This document shows, piece after piece, positions 31,727 through 41,736 of a DNA stretch of 64,000 nucleotides (the first letter of the stretch is position 1; each line of letters starts with the position of its first letter). The notes under the pieces were generated by a model. The model made no database searches and had not been told where the DNA came from. It was given only the letters and a program-made list of their open reading frames with translations. The translations under genes were made by a program, and so were the position numbers. Origin of the DNA: Hybos culiciformis (lineage: Eukaryota; Arthropoda; Insecta; Diptera; Hybotidae); NCBI GenBank assembly GCA_964007475.1, contig OZ023273.1, forward strand, positions 74,859,524-74,923,523. The letters run 5' to 3'.

Positions 31727-32646
31727 CGGCCATCCATCTCTTCATCGGATTCCGATGAATCTACTGGCATCCAGGGCTACATTAAGTCTGCTGAAGACGA
31801 AGTTCCGATATGATCATCACCATCATAATACCCATATCGAATCATATCATACCTGTCATTACTATTTACTTTTATAGTCTCATATGGAACTATATATTTT
31901 TTCTTCAATTTGGCACCTCTCGCAAATTGTGTCCGCTTACTTGCTACCTTGTCACCAACGCTATCATCATTCGCTCTTTTGCGTTTTTTATTAAAACCCT
32001 GTTTTTTTGCTATTAAAATGCATTTGATACAGTTTTTACCATTTTCTCTAAGTTGGGCATAAAAAAATCTTTTGCAATCACTTCTGGTACTTTTTTCAAC
32101 CTGAGATTTTGGATTCTTGACTTTAGTCGTTTCTGCATACCATCTGGCACGACCATTACGTTTTTCCCATCCACTAGTTTAACCAGGACACCATTTTCTT
32201 CACCGTAGTCTTCAAATTCTCTTACTAACAATACTTGTTTAATTGCATCTAACTTCTCAGCATTATTTTGATTTTCTTGAATTCTTTGACCAACATCGTC
32301 AGCTACGCAATCGGTGACTATTTTGTTTTTTGATGGTTGAATTTTCTAAAATGACACCGAAATATTTAACATTTGTTTTAAAGAAGTTACATTTTGACCA
32401 ATTAAGCTCTAAATCATATTTTGCTGGGATATCAAATATTATTTTCAATTTTTCAATGTTTTCTTCTTGGTTTCTAGATGGAACTAAAATATCGTCCATA
32501 TATGCTCGTTGGCTTATTCCGTCTTGTAACCTCTTGTCGACTTGATCATGCACTACTTCATTTTCCAATGGTGCGAGTCGTCTTGGTTTCATTGCCACTG
32601 GAATATCAACAGTCCCTGTTTGAATTCTGTATTCTTGCTTAATTTC
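31727..32646 (-). pseudogene. pol: Pol remains of element D: RT fragment and integrase fragments
   Basis: From right to left: KPRRLAPLENEVVHDQVDKR marks the start of the reverse transcriptase, and it jumps directly to YMDDILVPSRNQEENIEKLK, so the fingers and most of the palm before the catalytic YMDD are lost. After LELNWSKCNFF and a stop at about 32299 come DGKNVMVVPDGMQKRL (start of the integrase N-terminal region) and, at 31750-31980, KLKKKYIVPYETIKV (the integrase C-terminal GPY-type motif with Val for Gly) and a serine/acid tail. RNase H and the DDE core are gone. Confidence 0.85.
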
Positions 32647-32769
32647 TTCAGTACTAGGGATTGCAAATTTTGACGATAATAAAAAAATCGGAATTCGGAA
32701 TTCAAAATTAAATATTTTCGGAATTCGGTCGAATTCCGAAATATTTTTAATTTTTTTTATGTCTATACA

Positions 32770-33240
32770 CTTTCTAATTAGCTATGAAAAAAAAAATAAT
32801 AATAATAAAAAAAAAAATTTTGATAGAAAGGGTGGAAGTACGTCGCAATATTTTATTGAATTTATTCATACAAATAAGACTAGTTAGCCGATAAAACTGT
32901 GACTCATAAAATCTTAGCGAAGAATAATTTAAATTTTTTTTTTGTAAGAAATTAAAAAACTTTGAAAATAAAACACACATATAACACATAATAATATATT
33001 TTTAAAATTGTAATAATGTAATTGAAATAACAAATCGATTTTATATTTTTGGTTCAACATTTTTTCATTTATATATATATATATATATGTTTATATATGT
33101 ATATATATATATATATATTTTTTTTTTCACGAACAAAAATCTAACATTATTCGCTTTTGAAATGAGACATCTTCAAATAACGATGTCTTGAATCATTTTT
33201 ATGAAGTTCAATATTTTTTATTTTAGCTTCATTAAATAAT
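32770..33240. other. AT-rich part of the hAT, no gene
   Basis: It contains runs of A, an (AT)n tract at about 33073-33120 and no recognisable gene. The left limit of the P-type relic should fall here but no terminal repeat was recognised. Confidence 0.4.
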
Positions 33241-34619
33241 TTTAAATTCGTATAACTAATAATTTATGATTCAAAAAATAAACTAGCGCATCCGTGGCTA
33301 ATGGCGCATTTAATAATTCGGGAAGGCAACATCCATAATTCACTAATCCCGAAAATTGTCCTTGGTGTTTCATATACAGTGAATGCTTTTTAATTTTGAT
33401 TTCGTCCATGATTAAATTAGCTTTCAAGCGTTTTCCTTTTGAAAGTAAATTTTTTTGAAGTTCTACTAAAGCGTCTTTACAATCTGGATTAAGACCTGGG
33501 GAACCATTAACACTACTGTACCAATTTTGGATCGTTGTAACCGCCGGGAGGATGTCGTTGAAAGCTTTTCTTATATAATTGTGTAATATCTATATGCAGC
33601 TGGGCTATGGTAATGAACAGTAAGTGCGAAAGCTCTTACTTTTTCTGGATATAGATTTTTAATTTTGCCTTTTTTAATAAGGGTAATGATATCCTAAAAA
33701 AAATAAATAATACGGCTGGCTTGTCAGAAATTATCAAAACTACATTTATTTTACCTCGTCTTCATTCGCTACGTAGGAAATATTTTCTTTTGATAAACTC
33801 TCTTTGATTTCGTTATTGAGGTTATTAATCAAAGATTCGTTTCTATTTAGTTTTACTTTAAGAGCATTTATTTTTGAATTCAATTTAGCAATTAGGTGAT
33901 TTTTGGCCATTAATTTTCGTTTTGTAATTTTTAACTTTAAAAAAGAATAAACTAATAAAATATTTTAACTTTATTTTTTTAAATTACCAATAATATGTTT
34001 TTATCAACATATTTTTCAAATTCTGGATATTGAACTTCAACTGCCACAGTAGACTGGAATTAGTTTCAAATTCATTAATATGTGAATGACGCATTTTTTT
34101 TTCATACCTGATCAGCAACTATTTCTTCTTCTATTGCAACGATTTGAGAATAATCGAAGAACGACGTCTTTTTGAAGGATGCGGTAATTGTTGCTCACAA
34201 TAATCATGATCATTCAAATTTACCTTAAATTTTTTACAATTATTGTTCCGAAGAGTATGAAAAACAAATCACGTAATGTAAAGGCTTACCAAAGGCTTAA
34301 ACAAAGTTGGTACTGAGTTAGGTCGTAATTGGAAGTTTTTTCTCGATGTTTTTCCTTTCGGGACACTATTAAAATAATTTTCATTTTCAAAATGTAATGA
34401 GCACATTACTTTATTTCCCCTTTCTTCATAACTCACTAAGGTCTTTAAACGATTCTTAGTAGCCCATATCCACTTTTCAAAAATTTTTTTCTTACTTGGG
34501 AAGTAATTATTTAGTTTTATAACACTTTAGTATTAAATTTCTTTTACTTACCTATGAAATGATATGTTTTCCATTTTGGTGCTATTTGATTTACAACCAA
34601 TGATAATACACGTCTTCAT
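33240..34619 (-). pseudogene. P-type (THAP) transposase, N-terminal half, intron-containing relic
   Basis: On the minus strand, MKTCIIIGCKSNSTKMENIS at 34619 followed by a GTAAGT donor is the start of a THAP zinc domain. The next part (34290-34500) has WIWATKNR, CSLHFENENYF and FKPL, completing the C2CH THAP pattern. A basic KRRRSS stretch, then a leucine-zipper-like exon (33762-33955, INALKVKLNRNESLINNLNN), follow. The last exon has FALTVHYHSPAAYRY, IQNWYSSVNGSPGLNPDC and LIMDEIKIKK, the first catalytic Asp region of P transposase. A frameshift near 33580 and loss of everything after LLVIRI show it is dead. Confidence 0.85.
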
Positions 34620-35237
34620 TATTATTTTTTACACAACTTTTTCCACTTTAAAATATTTTCATAAACTTTTAAATTATTTAAATTTTATATTAATCAATTC
34701 AATCTTTTTTTTGACTTAGAAATTTAGATTTCCATGATTTATTTACCGTTATGTTCAAATAACATTAAAAAATAACGAGAGCCATATTTTCTGCGGCTGG
34801 CGCGGCGCGAAGAACGACGCGATGAGCGAGTCATTAATTGTAAGCAATTAAATAACATAGTCGGCTGTGTATTTTAATAAATTAAAGCTTACATATACCC
34901 TTTCTAGACAAATAAAAAAAAATTTTTTTAGTTTTTTTTTTTTTCATTCACAACAACAATTTCAATACATTTTTCCTAGAAGTGTTTTTCCATATATATA
35001 TATATAATTCCAGTTCCTATGGTCTATACAAATAATAAAAATAACTTATTTGAGATAATTCATTGTTATTTATTGACTAAAAATACTTTTTTTAAAAATA
35101 AAAATGGAACATACCAAATTCAATTATTACTTAACAATAATAGTTAAAACTATATTATTTAAAACGAAATATAAACATAAAATTATTGTACAGAAACATT
35201 CTAATTTGGCATATCATTTAATAATAAAAAATATAAA

Positions 35238-35447
35238 TTATTGTTTTATTTGCCTAAAATATGCTTCGAGGAAGCAGAGATCATTTAAAGCTGCGTCTCC
35301 GAATCTCGAACGAACTTTAGAGCAAAAGTTACCTGCAATTGAGAAAGCTCGCTCAGACTCCACGCTCGATGGCGGAATCAAAATCAAAAATGAGTAGGCG
35401 GACTCTAATATTTTGCCACGAAAGCCGTTCTCTTCAAAGAATTTCAT
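35238..35447 (-). pseudogene. hAT transposase C-terminal dimerisation domain
   Basis: This is a 69-residue open frame with PPSSVESERAFSIAGNFCSK and VRSRFGDAALNDLCFLEAYF, the typical end of hAT transposases. Only about 190 bp lie between it and the right end of the element. Catalytic and BED-type N-terminal parts are therefore deleted. The stop after RQIKQ is probably the original one. Confidence 0.92.
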
Positions 35448-35648
35448 TTCAGATTTAATTTTTATAGAATTAGAATGTAGAATATTAATATGTACAGAAA
35501 CGAAAACATTATTTAAAAGTTGGAGAGAGCACGAAAAAATAAATTTTAATTTCGGAATTCGCTGGGAAATTTTCGGAACAAGAAACTATATTTATGAAAA
35601 CGAATTCCGGAATTCTCGAATTTCGAATGTGCAATCCCTATTCAGTAC

Positions 35649-36512
35649 GTATTGATATTTCTGAACTAATTTCTTCAACTCATTTTGCTTAGCTCATTCT
35701 ACTCGAAAAACCGTATTGAAATTTTCAAAATCTTTTGGACCATATACTTTGATTAACTCGACGCCCGATGGTTTTATTCTGAACTCGATGTTCTTTAAAA
35801 AATCAAAACTTAAAATCGCTTGTATTCCTAATTTATTTGCAGGCGTTACATAAAATTCTGCATCAAATAATTCGTTGTTTATTTTCACCGCTGTTGTAAA
35901 ACGACCAATCGATGTTGATTTTACTTCGCCGAACCCTACAAAAATTCTACCAGTTTTTTCTAATATAGGTGGATTTTCTAGCATTCTAAAAACATCTTCA
36001 CGAATAAAACTGGCTGAACTACCAGTATCAATCAAAGCTGTGAATTTAGTATTGTACAATTCTATACTTACATTATAGGGTGTATCGTACGCGATTCTTA
36101 CAGATGAAGCCATTTCTGTTGAATTTGTTGCTGTATTTTGTGCACAATTTCTTGCTATGTGACCCATTTCATTGCATTTGTAACATTTCACCTTCTGTCG
36201 ACTTTGATATATTTTTTTACCTGATTCTTCATCACTATTACTAACTGTTGCATTCGAATATTCTAATCTTGATTTTGAAATAATTTTGATTTTTTTCTCA
36301 TAAATTTCTAATTTATCTTTTGATTGTTTTAATGTGGTTGCTTCATATAAAAACGCCTTCCTTGCATTATCATCTGGAATATCATCCACAATACACTCTA
36401 TTAATGCTTTATGCTCCACATCTCCTTTTTCGGCAATTTTCTGCATCCTGATCACATATTCATATGTTGTTTCAGTCTGTCTTTTTTTCTCATTCATCAA
36501 CAATTTGTGCAT
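35649..36512 (-). pseudogene. gag: Gag C-terminus and protease of element D
   Basis: This is a 272-residue open frame. The first 100 residues are helical capsid-type sequence (EYVIRMQKIAEKGDVEHKAL). CYKCNEMGHIARNC at about residues 109-122 is a canonical CCHC zinc knuckle. ALIDTGSSASFI at about 158 is the retropepsin active site, and ILSFDFLKNIEF at about 230 the second conserved part. Gag and protease are thus in one frame. The frame ends at about 35694, and the hAT insertion interrupts the polyprotein soon after. Confidence 0.9.
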
Positions 36513-36514
36513 TT

Positions 36515-36751
36515 CTAAAGTGGAATAGTTTCTGGCAAATTCGCTTTAAGAAAAACTTTTAATTCTACAAAATTACTAACTCGCGCCAGTTCAACTGCTT
36601 CTTTTGCAGGTGAAATTAACAATTTTTTACAAAAAAAATATTTTTGTACCTCATTGCAACCTACTAACAAGGCATTTGCTTCAAACTCGGCAAAAAATTT
36701 TGAAAACGATAAAGCATTACTTCCACTAAATTTTGGGAAAAATTTCTTCAA
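36515..36751 (-). pseudogene. gag: Gag capsid fragment of element D
   Basis: This 78-residue frame has FPKFSGSNALSFSKFFAEFE and LISPAKEAVELARV, a typical Ty3/gypsy capsid N-terminal domain (FSG-x-F/S-x-F pattern). It is separated by frameshifts from the coiled-coil frame before it and the zinc-knuckle frame after it. Confidence 0.85.
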
Positions 36752-36767
36752 TATCTCTCATTGAAAT

Positions 36768-37103
36768 CTAAATTTTTTGTTCCGCCGCTGCTGCTGCTGA
36801 TGTTGTCGCCTTTTCAAATATTAGTAGCTTATCTTTTATATCTGTTAGCTCCACTTCTTGTATAGTTAATTTCGCTACTTCGTCCTGTAACACTTTCAGT
36901 CTGATGTTTTCCTCTAACAATAGCTTTGCGTCTTCCTCTACTTTCACTTTTGTTGTTCTTCCCTTCAGCTCTAATTCCTCGACTTTGAGCATCAAATCTT
37001 GGAATTCTTTTTCATCTCTTTCTGCCTTGGTTTTTTCCTGCAATTCCTTAATTGCTTCCATCTCCTTGGCATACAGTTCCTTTAATTTTACTACTTCAGA
37101 CAT
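36768..37103 (-). pseudogene. gag: Gag N-terminal coiled coil of element D
   Basis: A 111-residue frame rich in E, K and L (KELYAKEMEAIKELQEKTKA ...) predicts a long coiled coil, followed by an alanine run (SAAAAAE). Such coiled coils precede capsid in several Ty3/gypsy Gag proteins. A frameshift after QKI breaks it from the capsid frame. Confidence 0.8.
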
Positions 37104-38140
37104 TTCATACGATTCAATTCAGCACGAATAATTTCCTTCTTAATTAGTCACTACTTTTTCCGAGATTCTAGGTGGTTTCCTTTCTCGTCCGAACTTATCA
37201 GAAACTTTTAAAACCAGCTACTTTACGAAAAAAAAATTTACCGACTTCCTTTAATTTTTGAAATTATTATCACGCGCTCTAAAATAAGAATTGGAGGTTG
37301 CAACAAAAAAAAAAACCAGATGCCTTTTTTTTTCCTTTTTTTTATTTTATTGTTTTTCAAACAAAAAAAAAAATCTCGTGTTTTTCGTTACCGTTGCACC
37401 AAAAAAAAAGTTTTTTTTTTTTATTATTACCAATATTTTGTTTGTTCTTCCTATTTGTTGTTTTTCAACCTAAATGAATAATAAATAGGTTAAAGTGAAA
37501 AACAACTTAGACTTATTAGGTCAACACAAGGGAGCAAAGCAAGGCCTCTAGGTTTTTGATCTAAAAAACAAAAATTATTTTAGAATATAAGAAAAGCTTG
37601 TTTCCATCGCGTTCGTCCACTCTGATCTTATCAGTGGCTGATGAGTGGACGAACTAGCCAAACAAAGTATTGGTAATAATAATAAAAAAAAAAGAATGAA
37701 ATAACAAGAGAAAATTTTTTTCCCACATTTGATATGTGAATTCAAAAATTTTTTTGAACTCACATATCAATAAAACATATTTTACTATATGTAAAGTAGT
37801 GTGAATTGTTTTTGAGTAAAGTTTGTCTGGCTAGTTCGTCCACTCATCAGCCACTGATGAGATCAGAGTGGACGAACGCGATCGAAACAAGCTTTTCTTA
37901 TATTCTAAAAAAAAAGTCTTGTTTCAAGTTTTTTTTTTTTTTTTCACAATGCTACAATTGTAATTTCACTTTTTATTTTTTAAATTTCTTTCCCGGCAAA
38001 ATTTCTAAAATGTTTTGCAAAATATCTTTATCCCGGTAAAATCTCTTTAAATGTTTTTCTAAATTTTCCCTCACTCGAATGTCTTTTCGAATTTTTCTTA
38101 AATGTTTTCCTTTTCAGTCCCGGTTGAGCCCCTAGAAATT
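37104..38140 (-). other. Leader of element D
   Basis: About 1 kb lies between the 5' LTR and gag, with long T-runs (37300-37420, 37930-37950) and an inserted foldback at 37580-37908. CCCGGTAAAATCTC / CCCGGCAAAATTTC phrases are repeated near 37990-38045. No ORF belongs to a known gene. Confidence 0.6.
37580..37908. mobile_element. Foldback element with ~80-bp arms in the leader of element D
   Basis: The left arm (TTAGAATATAAGAAAAGCTT, GTTTCCATCGCGTTCGTCCA, up to GACGAACTAGCC) pairs with 37828-37908 with few mismatches. A second smaller palindrome lies in the middle: CACATTTGATATGTGAATTC near 37725 with GAACTCACATATCAA at about 37755. It is non-coding. Confidence 0.88.
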
Positions 38141-38438
38141 TGTAGGCTGGAATTTACTTTTAATTACAAACGCACGGGTTTTATTTCAATTCAAAAATGT
38201 TCTTTTATTTAATTTTATTAATTATCTTTAGGATTAAGAAAAAATAAATTTAAATTATTTAAAAAAAAATATTAATTAAAATTGTAATACAAAAAAATAC
38301 GTTGCAACCTCTTCGACGATCAACAATGAATAATAATTCTCAATTCTTCTAGGTATAAAAAAGGTAAGTATATAATCGACGATAAATAGGTATATAATAT
38401 AGATTTTTTTGAGACACATACACTATCTCAATTCCACA
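38141..38438 (-). repeat. 5' LTR of element D
   Basis: This is a 298-bp partner of 31434-31726, TG...CA on the minus strand. GTACAATA/GGTATAAAAAAGG (about 38352-38364, plus sense) is in the middle of the LTR and AT-rich. The LTR abuts TGTA target duplication at its right. Confidence 0.93.
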
Positions 38439-38459
38439 TGTATTAATATAAATCTGCTA

Positions 38460-39265
38460 CTTCATTTTAAATTTTTTGTAAAATTTCCCGTCTTTGTCTA
38501 GGTTCTGGTTATAATCGCACGTTTTCAATAACCATATCCATAAAAGATCGCTCGATTTTAGTGAACTCATCCTCTGGCTGCTGTTTTGATTTTGTTTCAA
38601 AAACATCCACCAACCTTTTTGTTAAATCAAGCTTTTCAACTCAATATTTGGGTTTCCTACAAATCAAAATTTATTTAAATAATATTTCTAGTACAAAATT
38701 TGATAATTTATTTATACTTATAGATTTTAATTTTCTTTTTAAATTCCTATGGTCGATGCTCCCAGCTTGGGACTCATCAATGCTCCCACCTTGGGAGTCG
38801 TCAATTCTCCCACTTTGGGGCTAATCAATGCTGACACCTTCTTGGGCGTCATCAAATCTAAAAATTGTTGTAGTTCTAGAATATAAAAAAAATTATAAAT
38901 AATAAAAATAATAAAAACATGGAATTTTTATTTTACTACTTAGGCTTGCTGGAATCATCTAAAAATCTCTTCAGTCTTTCGTATTTGAATAGTTTTTTCT
39001 TGCTGCTTCCTGAACCACTTGGACCTATAGTTTTACTTTTCGAATAAGCGGTTCGCAAGTAATCCCATTTTTTCTAACTTTTAATACGTTTGCTTGGGTG
39101 TCTTTAATATCTAAAAATAAATAAAAAAAATATAAAAAAAGAAAAAAGAAACAAGTAATTTTACCAAGTCCAGCTAGCACTCATTCAGTCGTGGACGGAT
39201 AGTTCTGTTTTTGTAATCTTTATGCTGGATGTCCCAAATCGGCTTCTATCAACGATTCTGAAAAA
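38460..39265 (-). pseudogene. MADF-domain protein relic
   Basis: Read on the minus strand from 39258: SLIEADLGHPA, then in another frame DYKNRTIRPRLNEC followed by a stop where the domain has Trp, then TQANVLKVRK, SSKKKLFKYERLKRF-type sequence. These are the blocks of a MADF (trihelix) DNA-binding domain (LI..V..HP..YD...DYKNR). Two introns are suggested by CAG/GTAAAA-like borders around 39110-39170 and 38870-38945. A C-terminal block (VDVFETKSKQQPEDEFTKIE) and a short repeat of CCAAGxTGGGAG follow. It could be a host factor or the DNA-binding partner gene of a Harbinger element. It is broken. Confidence 0.5.
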
Positions 39266-39521
39266 AAAAAAAATATGTGAGTCTCGGGACACACGGAAGA
39301 AGTGAAACTTCATGGCAAGTAGTATTTTCTGGGAAGGCTAAATAAATATTTAAAATGGCCAAGTGCATATAAGATATGACGCTGATCGATTTTTTCGACG
39401 GCGACTAGTTGATTTTTGCCCTTCGAATGCTGCGGTCAGTCGACTTAAAATTACTTGTTTGGGGAATTCGGCGGCTTAGAAAAAATTAAAACCCAGCGAC
39501 AGCTTATACCTTGTTCGCATT

Positions 39522-39908
39522 CTAATTTAAATTCCACTTATATTCCGGAAAACAAATTACCGTTCGCATTACAAAATTTGATGAGAAGTGGAATTTAATG
39601 ATGTATACAAAAATTTAGAAATTTGTTGTTGAAAATTTTGACTTTTTATCTCACTTTTTATCAATTTTATTTTGTTTTTTTTTTCATTTTGACTCGAATT
39701 TGACAAAAAAAATTGTTGCCAACTATAACAAAATTTCAAAAAGTGAGTGAAAGTAACTATAAATATAGAATTTTAACTCTGACAAACTAGAATATGAAAG
39801 TGGAATATACATATTCCGGAATATATTTTTATATGAAAAATCCAGTTCATTTTCCTGAAATATTCCGGAAAACAGCATATTCCACAAATATTCTCCTAAT
39901 GCGAACAC
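39522..39908 (-). mobile_element. GTTCGCATTA MITE, copy 2 (reverse)
   Basis: This is a near full-length reverse copy of 23470-23878, including the inner ATTCCGGAATAT blocks and both flanking phrases (CCTTGTTCGCATT at left, AATGCGAACACCATAT at right). Differences are scattered and small. Confidence 0.88.
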
Positions 39909-41026
39909 CATATTAGAGATAAAAGCATTTAAAAATTCTAAAATACTTTTTAAGCTCAAAAAGTTTACTGGCATAAAATTATTTCAAAATGGCTAGATTT
40001 ATGGCAACACTGATTGCAGATGATTTCTACTATATTTTAAGCTGTAAACACAATTCCGGTTATTAGCGACAATAATGTATGAAAAAACAGCAGCTTGGCT
40101 TAAATCATGTTTTCTTTTTGTTGCCCGAAAAGTTTAACCTAAAATAACTTTTGCAAATATGCCTGAAAAATTTCATGTTTATTAGTACTTCTTCTGAAAA
40201 AGAATTGTAAAAAAATATTCCTCCTGCATTTTACTAATGTAATTTAATGTCAAAAATAAATTACACCAACAAACTACAAATTACACTAAGAAAAATTAAT
40301 ATCATAAATAAATTATCTACAAAATAGGTGCATTGGAACATTTTTATTCAGAATACATATTTGTATTCCAAAAACTTTTTGAAAATTAGCACTAATAATT
40401 AATAAATGAAATATATAGTGCTTCTCCCAGGATTTTTCTGAATAAAAATATACTGAATAAAAATATTCCTAATGTATTTTGTTAGTGTAATTTAATGTCA
40501 AAAATATTTCAATTTGAATTTTTTAATACATGCCCCAAGGCATGTATTAAAATATTCTGTACAAAAAAACATCATTACTGTCAAATCAAAGATGTTTTCA
40601 TTTGAATTTTTAAAACATTTTTTCTCTTGAAAGAAATAATAAAAAAAAGCAAAAAAATTATTCTCCGGAGAATTTGTATTTTTTTGACACTATCAAAATT
40701 TTTTTATGTTAAAATATTTTTATTCAAGAAAAATAAAAATCCTGGGAGAAGCACTTTTGTTATTCAATAATTTAAAATAAATTATATTTCCCTTCAATCG
40801 AAAAAAAAAATAGTATTTTCGACTTTAATTCTGAGCTAATATAGAGTAGGTTATTGCGCTGATAAGCTTCATTAAGTTGCTAGCGGCTGTCGGTTTTATC
40901 ATCAGCTGACACATACATTTTTTCTTTTTTCTTTTTTTTTTGCCTTTTTTTTTGACAATAATCGTTTGAATTTTGACAATAATCGTTTGAATTTTGTTTT
41001 ATTTATGACAATAATTGTTCTGTTTT
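39909..41026. other. AT-rich, repeat relics, no gene
   Basis: The phrase GCTTCTCCCAGGATTTTTC..ATTCAGTATA near 40420-40450 and its reverse near 40735-40752 (AAAAATCCTGGGAGAAGCAC) frame about 320 bp and may be a foldback. ATGCCCCAAGGCAT at about 40530 is a perfect small palindrome. No gene was recognised. Confidence 0.45.
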
Positions 41027-41085
41027 TGACACTTACATTTTTTTCACTCTCAATCACAATGCCTCTAAAGAAGTTTCACTTCAAA
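41027..41085 (-). repeat. Reverse copy of the 13944-14002 repeat
   Basis: GACACTTACATTTTTTTCAC, TCTCAATCACAATGCCTCTA and AAGAAGTTTCACTTC form the reverse complement of the block at 13944-14002, almost base for base. Related sequence continues left to the GCTAGCGGCTGTCGGTTTTA block at about 40880. Confidence 0.85.
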
Positions 41086-41130
41086 AAAAAAAATAGTAAA
41101 ATTTGTAGAATTTGTATAATAAACTTACCG

Positions 41131-41345
41131 TCTTTTATAAACATTTTTGATTTTTTTTCGCGTTTTCATTTTCTGAAATATTTAAACAAAAAAATTATTA
41201 TATGTGCAGAGAATTCAGCATGAGATAAAATAAATACCTTCATCCTGTAACGAGCTTATAGAATTGGGTGGTGTCATCCGCAAAATCTATATTACCTATA
41301 TTATCTTCATCGAAAACAAGATATTCAATAACCATACTGCCATCC
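41131..41345 (-). pseudogene. Two possible small exons, unknown protein
   Basis: The minus-strand start MDGSMVIEYLVFDEDNIGNI continues with DFADDTTQFYKLVTG and reaches a GTATTT donor at about 41237. After a 60-bp AT-rich gap ending in TTTCAG, about 45 bp follow with ENENAKKNQKC, a stop and a GTAAGT donor. The arrangement looks like an exon pair, but no family was recognised and no further exon was found. Confidence 0.3.
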
Positions 41346-41469
41346 ATTTCGTATTAATTTGATTTAAAAAAAAATTTTATTAATATTTTGAAAATTCAAT
41401 GTTGTTTAAATTTGCTATAATATTTGTTAACGTTTTGTGTTCAATTTTACGGTTTTGCTAGCGTCACAA

Positions 41470-41736
41470 CACAGGGATCGCTATTTTCAGGGATCCCTGG
41501 ATATAAGATCCCTGGATATAACGATTTAAATACAGGGATGGTTACAGACAGCCCTGGACATAAGAGCCGTCCCTGGATATTTTGATCTAAATACAGGGAT
41601 CACTATTTACTGGGATCCCTGGATATAAGATCCCTGGATATAACGATCTAAATACAGGGATGGCTACAGACAGGGATCCCTGAATATACGATCCCTGGAT
41701 ATTCGATCCTTGGATATACGATCCCTGGATATACGT
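41470..41736 (+). repeat. Compound repeat of ATCCCTGGATATA units
   Basis: ATCCCTGGATATAAGATCCC and AACGAT-TAAATACAGGGATG motifs repeat about ten times in two higher-order copies of about 120 bp (41470-41595, 41597-41710). The motif AGGGATCCCT is itself palindromic, so the array can form many hairpins. Confidence 0.92.

Larger units (their letters stand above)
32655..35640 (-). mobile_element. hAT element inside element D, exact 8-bp duplication
   Basis: TTCAGTAC occurs at 32647-32654 and 35641-35648. The element begins TAGGGATTGCA and ends TGCAATCCCTA. Both ends continue with GGAATTC-rich sequence. The only hAT coding remains are the C-terminal dimerisation domain near the right end. Most of the interior is a P-type transposase relic, so it seems to be a hAT that lost most of its gene and took a P-like element. 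It sits between the protease and reverse transcriptase regions of element D. Confidence 0.93.
31434..38438 (-). mobile_element. Ty3/gypsy LTR retrotransposon (element D) with paired LTRs
   Basis: LTRs at 31434-31726 and 38141-38438 flank the element, and TGTA is duplicated at 31430-31433 and 38439-38442. On the minus strand the order is 5' LTR, leader, Gag, protease, remains of reverse transcriptase, remains of integrase, 3' LTR. After the 5' LTR, GGGGCTCAACCGGGACTG (about 38112-38129, minus) resembles a tRNA-Pro-type primer site, a tentative call. A hAT element at 32655-35640 splits it. RT and integrase are mostly deleted, and Gag has frameshifts, so the copy is defective. Confidence 0.93.
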
